A DNA stretch of 64,000 nt, taken from Andeanibacterium sp035497315. GTDB lineage: Bacteria > Pseudomonadota > Alphaproteobacteria > Sphingomonadales > Sphingomonadaceae. The notes beneath the pieces were generated by a model, which did no database searches, was not told the origin of the DNA, and saw only the letters and a list, made by a program, of their open reading frames with translations. The stretch's first letter is position 1, and each line of letters opens with the position of its first letter. The translations under genes and the position numbers were made by a program. Shown here in pieces: positions 1 to 8,114 of the stretch. Where the stretch lies: the NCBI GenBank assembly GCA_035497315.1, contig DATJDU010000091.1, positions 1-64,000 of the forward strand, in the 5' to 3' direction.

Positions 1-878
1 GAAAAGCTGTTGGGGTCGAAGCTGGGCATCGATGCCATACACAGCAGATCGCCGGTCTGGCAGTCGAGAACCACCACCGAGCCGGATTCGAGCCCCAGGC
101 GGCGCGCGGCATAATCCTGCAGTGGCCCATCGATAGTGAGCTTTATCGATTTGCCCTGAACATCCTCGCGGGTTTCGAGGTCTCGCACGATCTCGCCGCT
201 GGCGGTCACTTCGACGCGCCGGGCGCCGGGCTGACCGCGCAAGGTCTGGTCGAACTGCTTTTCGAGGGCATCCTTGCCCATCTTGAAGCCGGGGGTGACG
301 AGCAGGGGAATCCGCTCCTTCTCATACTCCTCGGCTGAAGCGGCACCGACATAGCCGATGAGATGGCCGACCGAAGGCCCGGTTGGATAGTAGCGGGAAA
401 AACCGCGCTGCGGCACGACCCCCGGCAGGTCCGGCAGGCGCACGCTCACTGCGGCGAATTTTTCGTAATCGAGGCCGCTCGCCACTTCCACCGGCTGAAA
501 GCCGCGTGCGTCGGAGAGCTTGTCCTTCAGATCCTGTACCTGGACGGGGGAAAGATCGAGCAGCTTGCCGAGGGTTTCCACCTCGCGCTCCGGATCCTGC
601 ATTCGTTCGGGAACCACGTCCACGCGGAAGTCGGCGCGATTGGAGGCGAGGGGGGCCCCGTTCCGATCCAGAATCCAGCCCCGGCGCGGCGGAATCAGTG
701 ACAGATTCACCCGGTTCGATTCCGCCAGAACGCGGTACCGCTCGTTTTCCGCGACGGCGAGATAGCCCATTCGTGCGGCCAGCAGCAGGCCGACGCCGCC
801 CTGGATTCCGCCAATCAGGAAGCTGCGACGCTGGAAGGAATGGCTCAGCGTCCCGGCGGTGTTGCGTGGCTTCGCCAT
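1..878 (-). CDS. mrdA: Penicillin-binding protein 2 (MrdA), N-terminal part, cut by window edge
   Basis: This is the peptidoglycan transpeptidase of the elongation (Rod) machinery, anchored in the inner membrane. The visible 292 or so residues start with a short basic tail, then a single membrane anchor at about residues 19-38. The class B PBP hallmark RGWILDRNG follows near residue 60, then the dimerisation domain. The last residues seen (GDLLCMASMPSFDPNSF) are the typical entry to the transpeptidase domain, so the SxxK active site lies outside the window. The gene follows mreD after 4 bases, as the last visible gene of an mreB-mreC-mreD-mrdA operon. rodA would be expected next. The start chosen is the ATG ending at 878. 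Confidence 0.93.
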   Translation of the reverse strand, partial: MAKPRNTAGTLSHSFQRRSFLIGGIQGGVGLLLAARMGYLAVAENERYRVLAESNRVNLSLIPPRRGWILDRNGAPLASNRADFRVDVVPERMQDPEREVETLGKLLDLSPVQVQDLKDKLSDARGFQPVEVASGLDYEKFAAVSVRLPDLPGVVPQRGFSRYYPTGPSVGHLIGYVGAASAEEYEKERIPLLVTPGFKMGKDALEKQFDQTLRGQPGARRVEVTASGEIVRDLETREDVQGKSIKLTIDGPLQDYAARRLGLESGSVVVLDCQTGDLLCMASMPSFDPNSF

Positions 879-882
879 GCGA

Positions 883-1455
883 TCAGCCGATCACCTTGAC
901 GCGGAACAGCCGGACGCGATCGAAGAATGCCACCATGCGGGCGATGATGGGGAACAGCAACACGCTGAGCAAGAGTTGCGGAACAATCAGGATAAAGCGC
1001 TCCGGCGAGAAATTGCCCCCGGCGAATAGCGCACCCAACACCAGATAGGCGACGATCATTCCAGACGCAGTCGCCCAGTCCTGCCAGAAGCCTCGCCACG
1101 GAAAGCGTGCTTCGACCGCGTCCATGGCCAGCATGGCGATGGACCAGAGCAGAATCGCATTGCCAAAGGGCTGGCCGCTGAACAAATCGTCAAACGCGCC
1201 CAGCGGCAGGCCGATCCAGGGTGGGAGGAGGCCAGGGCGCACGATCCGCCAGGCCAGCAGGATCATGAAGCCGAATGGCGGCATTACCGGCCCCGCGGCA
1301 ATGACAGGCAGCAGCGGGGCGAGCGATCCGAGCAGGATCGTGATCAGTGGAATTCCATGGGCCAGAAGCACGGAATGGTCGCGATTGATGGTTTTGCCAA
1401 AACGGTCGCGATGGGTTGCCGTCATGCGGGCGTTCATCCGGCGTTCCGGGCTCAT
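883..1455 (-). CDS. mreD: Rod shape-determining protein MreD
   Basis: Small integral membrane protein of the elongasome, linking MreC and the MreB filament to peptidoglycan synthesis. The 190 residues form about five hydrophobic segments, among them LVHGIPL-type helix 1 near residue 35 and the proline-rich WRIVRPGLLPPWIGLPLGAF stretch typical of MreD. The family is usually 160-190 residues long. The start overlaps the mreC stop by four bases (ATGA), indicating translational coupling. A slightly shorter start at Met7 or Met11 is possible. Confidence 0.88.
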   Translation of the reverse strand: MSPERRMNARMTATHRDRFGKTINRDHSVLLAHGIPLITILLGSLAPLLPVIAAGPVMPPFGFMILLAWRIVRPGLLPPWIGLPLGAFDDLFSGQPFGNAILLWSIAMLAMDAVEARFPWRGFWQDWATASGMIVAYLVLGALFAGGNFSPERFILIVPQLLLSVLLFPIIARMVAFFDRVRLFRVKVIG

Positions 1456-2339
1456 TGCGGCCCTCCAGGAGCGGGCTGTGCTGCAATCTCCGCAGCCTGA
1501 GGCACCCAGACCGGGTCGATTGCGACATGGATGGTGGCGGCCGGATTGGCCAGTGGCAGGGCCATCGCCCCATCATGCGTGACCTTCTCCACCATTGCCA
1601 CGGCTATGCCCGGTCGGAAGATGCCGCCCGCGCCGGAGGTGACGAAGATGTCGCCCTTTTTCAGCGGGTTAATGCCAAGATTGATCAGCCGCAGGCGCAA
1701 GGTGCCATCGGCACGGCCCTCGGCAAAGGCGACTATATTGTCGGTGTTGCGGCGGACCGGCACCATGCTGGCTGTGTCCGTCAGCAGCATTACGCGGGCG
1801 CTGGCATCGCCCACCTCGAGCACGCGGCCAACAAGCCCCAGTGGCGATCGCACCGGCATTCCGGGCTGAACCCCTTGAGAAGAGCCGGCCGAGAGATAGG
1901 CGAACCGCCGGGTACTGGCGGAACTCGATCCGATCAGCCGCGCGAAGGCGATCGGTTTCACTTCCTCATTCCGAAGCCCAAGCAGCGCCTTGAGGCGGTG
2001 GTTTTCAGTCTCGATCGCCTTGGCTTCCGCCAGATGGACGCGTGCTTCCTCCATCTCGCGCTTGAGCCGTGCGTTTTTATTGCCCGCGTCAAAATAGCCG
2101 GCGATAGCCTGGATCAGGCCCTGACTGTCGGAACGGACTTCCGCGCCAGCCCGGCCGGCAGGCATGGCAAGATCGGTTGCCTCCGCACGCAGCGACGACA
2201 TGGATTCCGGCTTCCAGGCGGAGAGGGCAAGCAGCCCGGCGCCGATGAGGACGCCGAGCGCAGCAACAAGGTATCCGGTGAACGCGCTGAACTGCGCCTT
2301 CTTCGAATGGCCTGTGCGGCGTTTGGTCGGCGGCGCCAT
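1452..2339 (-). CDS. mreC: Rod shape-determining protein MreC
   Basis: Periplasmic scaffold of the Rod complex that activates PBP2. It has a cytoplasmic basic N-terminus (MAPPTKRRTGHSKKAQ), one membrane helix at about residues 20-42, a coiled-coil region at about 75-115 rich in Glu/Lys/Arg, and the two beta domains that define MreC, including GSSQGVQPGMPVRSPLGLVG. The 295-residue length is normal, and the tail is Ala/Pro-rich. It lies 65 bases downstream of mreB and overlaps mreD by four bases. Confidence 0.92.
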   Translation of the reverse strand: MAPPTKRRTGHSKKAQFSAFTGYLVAALGVLIGAGLLALSAWKPESMSSLRAEATDLAMPAGRAGAEVRSDSQGLIQAIAGYFDAGNKNARLKREMEEARVHLAEAKAIETENHRLKALLGLRNEEVKPIAFARLIGSSSASTRRFAYLSAGSSQGVQPGMPVRSPLGLVGRVLEVGDASARVMLLTDTASMVPVRRNTDNIVAFAEGRADGTLRLRLINLGINPLKKGDIFVTSGAGGIFRPGIAVAMVEKVTHDGAMALPLANPAATIHVAIDPVWVPQAAEIAAQPAPGGPQ

Positions 2340-2404
2340 GCGCCCATTTCCTTATTGGGCCGACGGACGGCCGTTGCGAGCTGCCCTGCGGCGGATTGAC
2401 TGTC

Positions 2405-3451
2405 TCAGGCGGTCATCAACACGCCGCGATAGATCGGATCTTCCATCGCCCGGCCAGTGCCCAGCGCCACGCAGGACAGCGGATCTTCCGCAACGCTCAC
2501 CGGCAGGCCGGTTTCCTCGCGCAGATGCTCGTCCAGGCGGCGGATCAGCGCCCCGCCACCGGTCAGCACAATGCCCTGGTCGACGATGTCGGCGGCCAGT
2601 TCGGGCGCGGTGTTCTCCAGCGCGATGCGCACGCCTTCAACGATGGCGCCGATCGGCTCGGAAAGAGCCTCGGCGATGTTCGCCTGGCTGATGGTGATTT
2701 CCTTCGGCACGCCGTTCACCAGATCGCGGCCCTTGAGGGTGATCGTCTCGCCGAAGCCGTCTTCAGGCACTACTGCGATGCCGTAATCCTTCTTGATCCG
2801 CTCTGCCGTGGCATCGCCGATCAGGAGGTTGTGGTGTCGGCGGACATAGGAGACGATCGCTTCGTCCATCTTGTCGCCGCCAGTGCGGACCGAGGTGGTA
2901 TAGGCGAGACCGCGCAGCGAGAGCACGGCAACTTCGGTGGTGCCGCCGCCAATATCGACCACCATCGAGCCAACCGGCTCGGTCACCGGCATGTCGGCGC
3001 CGATTGCCGCCGCCATAGGTTCGAGGATCAGGAACACTTCCGATGCACCGGCATTGGAGGCGGCATCGCGGATGGCGCGGCGTTCAACCGAAGTCGAGCC
3101 CGAGGGAACGCAGACCACGATTTCCGGATAGCGCAGCAGGCTCTTCTTGCCGTGCACCTTGCGGATGAAGTGCTTGATCATTTCCTCGGCGATTTCGATG
3201 TCGGCAATCACGCCGTCGCGCAGTGGGCGGATGGCTTCGATATTGTCGGGCGTCTTGCCCATCATCATCTTCGCATCGTCACCCACGGCCTTCACGCGCT
3301 TCACGCCGTTGATCGTCTCGATGGCAACAACCGACGGCTCGTTAAGCACGATCCCGCGATCCTGGACATAGACCAGCGTATTGGCCGTGCCGAGGTCGAT
3401 CGCCATATTCTGGGAACCGAGCTTGAAGAATTTCGAAAAGAAGGAACTCAT
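2405..3451 (-). CDS. mreB: Cell shape-determining actin homologue MreB
   Basis: Actin-like ATPase that forms membrane-associated filaments and positions lateral wall synthesis. The three actin-fold nucleotide motifs are visible: phosphate-1 (AIDLGTANTLVYV) near residue 17, phosphate-2 (VVDIGGGTTEVAVLSL) near residue 165, and the adenosine motif (LTGGGALIRRLDEHL) near 295. The ATG at 3451 gives MSSFFSKFFKLGSQ, the usual MreB N-terminus with its membrane-binding amphipathic stretch, at 348 residues. An upstream in-frame ATG at 3475 would add eight unconserved residues. It is the first gene of the mre operon. The 186 bases to mutL hold divergent promoters that I could not pinpoint. Confidence 0.96.
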   Translation of the reverse strand: MSSFFSKFFKLGSQNMAIDLGTANTLVYVQDRGIVLNEPSVVAIETINGVKRVKAVGDDAKMMMGKTPDNIEAIRPLRDGVIADIEIAEEMIKHFIRKVHGKKSLLRYPEIVVCVPSGSTSVERRAIRDAASNAGASEVFLILEPMAAAIGADMPVTEPVGSMVVDIGGGTTEVAVLSLRGLAYTTSVRTGGDKMDEAIVSYVRRHHNLLIGDATAERIKKDYGIAVVPEDGFGETITLKGRDLVNGVPKEITISQANIAEALSEPIGAIVEGVRIALENTAPELAADIVDQGIVLTGGGALIRRLDEHLREETGLPVSVAEDPLSCVALGTGRAMEDPIYRGVLMTA

Positions 3452-3637
3452 CAAGGAAATCCGTATTGTTTCCAACCCATTGTAGGGCTCAGTTAGGAAG
3501 TTCGTCGCTGCGGCGCAACGAGAGGTCGCGGCTGCTTAACGCAAGCGTCCGGTAAAGGCCAAAATTTTGTGAGGAAAGCGATGCATTTTTGGGCGGTTCG
3601 GCTCGAATTCCGGACCGTTCACCGTTAGGCTTATCGG

Positions 3638-5491
3638 ATGCCCCATATTCGCCGCCTTCCGGAGCCCCTGATCAACCGTATTGCCGCGGGCGAAGTGGTG
3701 GAGAGACCTGCCGCCGCGCTCAAGGAACTGGTGGAGAATGCTATCGATTCCGGCGCCACCCGCATCGCAGTGAGTCTTGCCGATGGCGGCCTCTCGCGCA
3801 TCGAAGTGACCGACGATGGCTGCGGCATGAAGCCCGACGAAATGGCGCTCGCGCTCGAACGTCACGCCACGTCTAAGCTGCCGGATGAGGCAATCGAGAT
3901 GGTTTCGACACTCGGTTTCCGGGGTGAGGCACTGCCGTCCATCGCCAGCGTTGCGCGGCTGACGCTCGAATCCCGGGTGCGGGGGGATGAGCAGGGCTGG
4001 AAGCGCGTGGTGGATCATGGCGTGCTGGTGGAGGAAGGCCCCGCCGCCCTGCCGCCAGGCACACGCGTGCGGGTGGAGCAGCTCTTCGCGAAGGTGCCCG
4101 CCCGCCGCAAGTTCCTGCGCAGCGAACGCAGCGAATATGCCGCCTGTCTCGATGTAGTCCGCAGGCTTGCCATGGCCCGGCCGGACATCGCCTTCAGCCT
4201 GGAACATGGTAGCCGCCGGGTGTTCGCGGTGCAGGGCGGGGAGACTGCGGAAGAACGCGTGGCGCAGCTTGTTGCCCGCGAGCTGGCTGGAAATGCCGTG
4301 ATCCTCGACATGGAGCGGCCGGTGGAAAACGGGGCCATGCGGCTTTCGGGCGTGGCCGGCCTGCCCACCTACAATCGCGGCGTGGCGGATCACCAATATC
4401 TGTTCGTCAACGGCCGCCCGGTGAAAGACCGGCTGCTGGTGGGGGCAGTGCGCGGTGCCTATGCAGACATGCTGGCGCGGGATAGGCATGCGGTGCTGGC
4501 GCTGTTTCTGGACCTGCCGCCCGAAGATGTGGACGTGAATGTCCATCCGGCGAAAACCGAAGTGCGCTTCCGCGATTCCGCAGGAGTGCGCGGCTTCATC
4601 GTATCCGGCCTGCGTCAGGCGCTGGCCACTGGGGACCGGCGAAGTGCGCAGGCGCCCGATGCTTCCGCCATGGCGAAATGGGAGGCCGAGCCACTGAACC
4701 CGTCCAGCCCAGATGAGCCTGCCCCGGCGCTGCGCTCGATTTTCTCGGGCAGGGACTGGAGCGGGCCTTCGCAGCGTCCTTCCTATTCGGGCGTAAGCGA
4801 AGCCGGGCAGGCATGGCGCGCCTTCGAGGCAGAAGTGATGGCCGGGCCGCAGGCGGCCCCGATGGGCCGGGCCGAAGCAGCGGAACAATTGCCCGAGGAT
4901 GCGGCGGACTATCCGCTGGGCATTGCGCGGGGGCAGGTGGCTAACACCTATATCGTGGCCGAGGCGGCTGACGGTCTGGTGCTGGTGGACCAGCACGCAG
5001 CACATGAACGGCTCGTGCTCGAAAGGCTGCGCGCGGCGGGTGCGGGGGAGAAAGTGGCCGCCAGCCAGGCCCTGCTTATCCCCGAAGTGGTGGAAATGGA
5101 CGAACCGTCCTGCGACCGGCTTGAGGACAATGCCGAGAAATTCGCCGCACTGGGCCTTGCCATCGAACGGTTCGGACCCAACGCGATGCTGGTGCGCGCG
5201 ATGCCCGGCGTGCTGGGCAAGGCCGATCCCCACGCCCTGCTGCAGGATCTGGCAGACGATCTGGCAGTGAATGGCGATGCCCTGCTGCTTGACGAGAAGA
5301 TCGAGCATGTGCTGGCCACGATGGCCTGCCACGGTTCCGTGCGCGCGGGGCGCGTGCTGTCGGTGGCGGAAATGAACGCCTTGTTGCGGGAAATGGAACG
5401 GACACCCCGTTCAGGCCAATGCAACCATGGCCGCCCGACCTGGGTGAAGCTGTCCATGGCCGAAGTGGAAAAACTGTTCGGGAGGCATTGA
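3638..5491 (+). CDS. mutL: DNA mismatch repair protein MutL, endonuclease type
   Basis: Mismatch-repair mediator that couples MutS to strand incision. The GHKL ATPase motifs are all present in the N-terminal half: ELVENAIDSGAT (about residue 30), DDGCGM, RHATSK and GFRGEAL. After a Pro/Ala-rich linker (about 330-420) comes the C-terminal domain with DQHAAHERLVLE near residue 450. That fits the metal-binding DQHA-x2-E-x4-E endonuclease motif, and the companion motifs ACHGSVRAG and QCNHGRPT are near the end. This is the nicking MutL of bacteria lacking MutH. At 617 residues the length is normal. Its stop overlaps the next start by one base. Confidence 0.96.
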   Translation: MPHIRRLPEPLINRIAAGEVVERPAAALKELVENAIDSGATRIAVSLADGGLSRIEVTDDGCGMKPDEMALALERHATSKLPDEAIEMVSTLGFRGEALPSIASVARLTLESRVRGDEQGWKRVVDHGVLVEEGPAALPPGTRVRVEQLFAKVPARRKFLRSERSEYAACLDVVRRLAMARPDIAFSLEHGSRRVFAVQGGETAEERVAQLVARELAGNAVILDMERPVENGAMRLSGVAGLPTYNRGVADHQYLFVNGRPVKDRLLVGAVRGAYADMLARDRHAVLALFLDLPPEDVDVNVHPAKTEVRFRDSAGVRGFIVSGLRQALATGDRRSAQAPDASAMAKWEAEPLNPSSPDEPAPALRSIFSGRDWSGPSQRPSYSGVSEAGQAWRAFEAEVMAGPQAAPMGRAEAAEQLPEDAADYPLGIARGQVANTYIVAEAADGLVLVDQHAAHERLVLERLRAAGAGEKVAASQALLIPEVVEMDEPSCDRLEDNAEKFAALGLAIERFGPNAMLVRAMPGVLGKADPHALLQDLADDLAVNGDALLLDEKIEHVLATMACHGSVRAGRVLSVAEMNALLREMERTPRSGQCNHGRPTWVKLSMAEVEKLFGRH

Positions 5492-5991
5492 TGCGGAGAC
5501 TTCTCCTTCTTGCAAGCGCAGCACTACTGGCCTCCTGCGGCAAAGAGCCTGCCGAAGAGCACGAGACAATCGACACAGCTACGGTCGAAAAAGCCCTGCG
5601 CGGCAAGGCTGTCCCGGTGGAGCTTCAGCCGATCCGCCTGCCGGATATAGAGAAACACAAGCTATACGGCACAAGCTGCGCCTTCGCGCCGGAAGGCGGT
5701 GGGCTGGGCGCCGTCGCAATGGCGATGGAAGATGCAGGCTATCTCAAGATCGGCAAGGAAGTGCTGCGCTATGCAGCCGACAAAGGCAGCGCCGAACTGC
5801 CTTTCGGCACGCGCACCCAATATGATGGGCGCATAAACAGCTTTGACCTGTTGCCTGATGGCGGCGCTGCGCCCGCGCAATCGGGCACTTCCGTGACCTT
5901 CCCCGGTCGCCTGATAGTGCGCGATACGCATGAACGGGTGGTCTATGACCAGCCGGGCGAAATCCAGTGCAATAGAGGGCCTGCGCAATAG
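5491..5991 (+). CDS. Small predicted lipoprotein, function unknown
   Basis: A 166-residue protein with a lipoprotein signal (LLLLASAALLASCG, lipobox Cys near residue 16). The body contains Cys-bearing segments GTSCAFAPEGGG and GEIQCNRGPAQ, which could form a disulfide in the periplasm. I recognise no named family. The ATG chosen overlaps the mutL stop as TGATG, so it is probably translated from the mutL message. Nothing in the sequence links it to mismatch repair. The 320 bases after it hold the first copy of an intergenic repeat. Confidence 0.7.
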   Translation: MRRLLLLASAALLASCGKEPAEEHETIDTATVEKALRGKAVPVELQPIRLPDIEKHKLYGTSCAFAPEGGGLGAVAMAMEDAGYLKIGKEVLRYAADKGSAELPFGTRTQYDGRINSFDLLPDGGAAPAQSGTSVTFPGRLIVRDTHERVVYDQPGEIQCNRGPAQ

Positions 5992-6015
5992 AGAGAGGAG
6001 GTAGGCGGCCGGGCG

Positions 6016-6259
6016 AAATCACTTTCCTACAGGCCCCCAAATGGCGTTTATCCTGACCGATGAACAGCCCCGCCTCCGTCCAGCCGCTTGCATGTCCCGC
6101 CCTTTCATTCGGTGCAGCACAAGGCCTGCACGAAAACAAGCGATGGAAGGTGACACCTGGGTGCGTGCAAAGCGCCGAAAAACGGCTCGAAACCGCGCCA
6201 TGCGAGAGTGACACGCGTCGAACGAAATGTGGCATTTTCCGGCCGGGAAGGGTTACACA
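6016..6259 (-). repeat. Intergenic repeat, copy 1 (about 245 bp)
   Basis: First of three related elements; the others are at 33531-33775 and 56583-56835, both in the opposite orientation. Read on the minus strand it begins GTGTAACCCTTCCCGG, has a middle block GTCACCTTCC followed by TTTTCGTGCAGGCC, and ends with CGCCATTTGGGGGCCTGTAG then GAAAGTG. The connecting DNA is much less conserved. It fills the gap between a lipoprotein gene and the convergent MaoC gene. Both strands are partly open, but conservation includes wobble positions, so I do not read it as a gene. Confidence 0.75.
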
Positions 6260-6311
6260 TCCGTTCCATCAAATCCGGGCCATCTGCATGTTGACCCGGA
6301 TCGATTTTGCT

Positions 6312-6779
6312 TCACATGGCCGAGCCTTCCCCCCGCGTACGGATCAGGGTGATCGGCTTCATCGAAAGGACCGGCTGCCCGTCCTGATTGAAGGTGGTGG
6401 TCCTGGAATTGATGATGCCGATGCCGGGCTTCGAGCGGCTGAGGCGCTTGTCGAGCAGTTCCATTTCGCAATTGAGCACGTCGCCGGGATAGACCGGGCG
6501 CAGCCAGCGCAATTCGTCGACTCCCATGGCGCCAAGGGCGGCGCGAGGCATGATCGCGTGATGGGCCACCAGCATCGCCATGGTCATGGAGCAGGTGTGC
6601 CACCCGCTTGCGGCGATCCTGCCGAAATGGGTCTTCGCTGCCTCTTCGTCGGACAAATGGAAGGGCTGGGGATCATATTTGCCCGCAAACTCCAGCACTT
6701 CCTCGCGGGTGACTTCATAGTGGCCGAAGCGGATGACAGTGCCTACTTCGATATCCTCGTAAAACAGCATCGATATCAA
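6312..6779 (-). CDS. MaoC-like (R)-hydratase family protein
   Basis: A 155-residue single-domain hot-dog protein of the MaoC dehydratase family, whose members hydrate enoyl-CoA type substrates. The segment YDPQPFHLSDEEA supplies the catalytic Asp/His pair, and GRIAASGWHTCSMTMAML resembles the hydratase-2 helix. The start overlaps the stop of the His/Met-rich outer-membrane protein gene by four bases, making it the third gene of the operon driven by the MerR-type promoter near 8890. A fatty-acyl enzyme in a metal-regulated operon is unexpected. It may simply be co-transcribed, and its true substrate cannot be read from the sequence. Confidence 0.85.
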   Translation of the reverse strand: MISMLFYEDIEVGTVIRFGHYEVTREEVLEFAGKYDPQPFHLSDEEAAKTHFGRIAASGWHTCSMTMAMLVAHHAIMPRAALGAMGVDELRWLRPVYPGDVLNCEMELLDKRLSRSKPGIGIINSRTTTFNQDGQPVLSMKPITLIRTRGEGSAM

Positions 6780-8095
6780 TGTCCCAATGAGAGCTTGGCG
6801 AACAGTGTGTAGCCCATGGGGTCCTTGCCATAATAGGGATCGAGTGTGGAAGGCTTTGCGAAGGCAGAGACTGCACCGCCGAGGCTGAGTTGCACGGCCT
6901 GCCCCAGGGCGAAGTGCCGTGCATAGCCGGCCTGGAACTTGGTGATGCGGAAGGGTTGGTCATGCAGCGGATCGTCGTGGTCCGGGATCAGTTCGTCATT
7001 GTCGACATTCTCAACCCGGGCGAAAACGGAATTGGCCTTATCGATATCCCAGTTCACTTCGCCCAGCCATGCGGTGAGCGTGTCGCCCGGCACGCGGTTC
7101 TTGGCGCTGAAGGCTGCCATGGCGGAAAGGCCCCTGCCATTGGCATATTGGACCGAGGCGGTGGTGCGCGCTTCGTCCTGATTTCCGTGCAGCGCTTCGG
7201 GCTGTTCGATCCGGGCGTGGCTGGCCTGGAGTGCCCAATTCGCGGATGGCGTTATCGTGGCGCGCACCGCCCAGCTATCCAGCTTGGGCGTTTCGATGCT
7301 CCAGCGTTCCTCGTCCGGCTCGGCTCCCCGGAAGGCGGAGCCTTCGATCTGGAACAGGCGAGAGGAATAGCCGGCCGTCACTACGCCATAGGTGATGTGA
7401 GTGGAATCGAACCAGTGATGGGTAATCGGCGGTTCCGGATTATTGGCGGCGGAACCGCGATGCATGAAGGCCGACGGGCCGATCGCGGGTTCGCCCACCG
7501 GGCCGCCATAGATGAACACCGTGGCGTTGTCGGAGACGTTCACGTCCACCCGGCCGGCGAGTTCCATGAACAGGTCGTGCGGGTGCTGCCGGTCCACCAG
7601 CGGTTCGCCATCGGCCGTTTCGCCCGTAGCGAAGAGGTTGGGATAGCCGCGCGCATCCATCAGCGGTTCGAGGCTGAGCATGGAGCGCAGCTGGATGCGG
7701 CCCCAATCGGTTTTCCGCTCGCCCGCAACCATCAGCATCGAGGTGGAATAGAGCATGTCGTCGCCGCGCGGGCCGGAGAAGTCCGAATATTGCGCAGTCA
7801 CCGCTCCATGGACCATCACCATCCAGTCACCGCTCGTCAGGTGCAGACCGTGCATCGCGCCTTCGGCTCCCGGCAGGCGCGCGGTGCCCGAGCCTTCGCC
7901 CGGCTTCCATTCGTCGGGCGGACCCATCTCCATGCCGCCATGGTTCATGGCGGAGTGATCCATCTGGCCGTGATCCATGGAGCCATGGTCCATCGGCTCG
8001 TCCTCGCTTTGCCCATGCCCTTCATGCTGGGCGAGGGCAGGGTGCGACATCGCAAGCGCGATAGCGGCGAGGCTGACGGAAGCTGCGTATTTCAT
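6776..8095 (-). CDS. Exported His/Met-rich outer-membrane protein, probable copper/metal resistance
   Basis: A 439-residue protein with a clear signal peptide (cleavage after ALA, about residue 22). The mature N-terminus is low-complexity and metal-binding in character: repeated MDHG/MDHS/MNHGGM units over residues 35-56, like those of Cop/Pco copper proteins. The remainder is rich in alternating aromatic/polar strands, ends in LFAKLSLGH, and looks like a porin-like beta-barrel. Its place between a glutaredoxin-MauE fusion and a MaoC protein, under a CueR/MerR-type promoter, supports a role in metal tolerance. I infer copper from the Met/His motifs. It is not an obvious CopB, so the family call is tentative. 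Confidence 0.75.
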   Translation of the reverse strand: MKYAASVSLAAIALAMSHPALAQHEGHGQSEDEPMDHGSMDHGQMDHSAMNHGGMEMGPPDEWKPGEGSGTARLPGAEGAMHGLHLTSGDWMVMVHGAVTAQYSDFSGPRGDDMLYSTSMLMVAGERKTDWGRIQLRSMLSLEPLMDARGYPNLFATGETADGEPLVDRQHPHDLFMELAGRVDVNVSDNATVFIYGGPVGEPAIGPSAFMHRGSAANNPEPPITHHWFDSTHITYGVVTAGYSSRLFQIEGSAFRGAEPDEERWSIETPKLDSWAVRATITPSANWALQASHARIEQPEALHGNQDEARTTASVQYANGRGLSAMAAFSAKNRVPGDTLTAWLGEVNWDIDKANSVFARVENVDNDELIPDHDDPLHDQPFRITKFQAGYARHFALGQAVQLSLGGAVSAFAKPSTLDPYYGKDPMGYTLFAKLSLGH

Positions 8096-8114
8096 TGTCG
8101 GGCTCCAATCCGGC

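Noticed and set aside
3536..5332. Very long open frame on the minus strand across mutL
   Set aside because: It is antisense to a clear MutL, His/Gly/Arg-rich and without recognisable motifs; high GC keeps antisense frames open.
7935..8000. Short repeats that might suggest a CRISPR or tandem array
   Set aside because: They encode the Met-Asp-His-Gly repeats of the outer-membrane protein and are coding low complexity without spacers.
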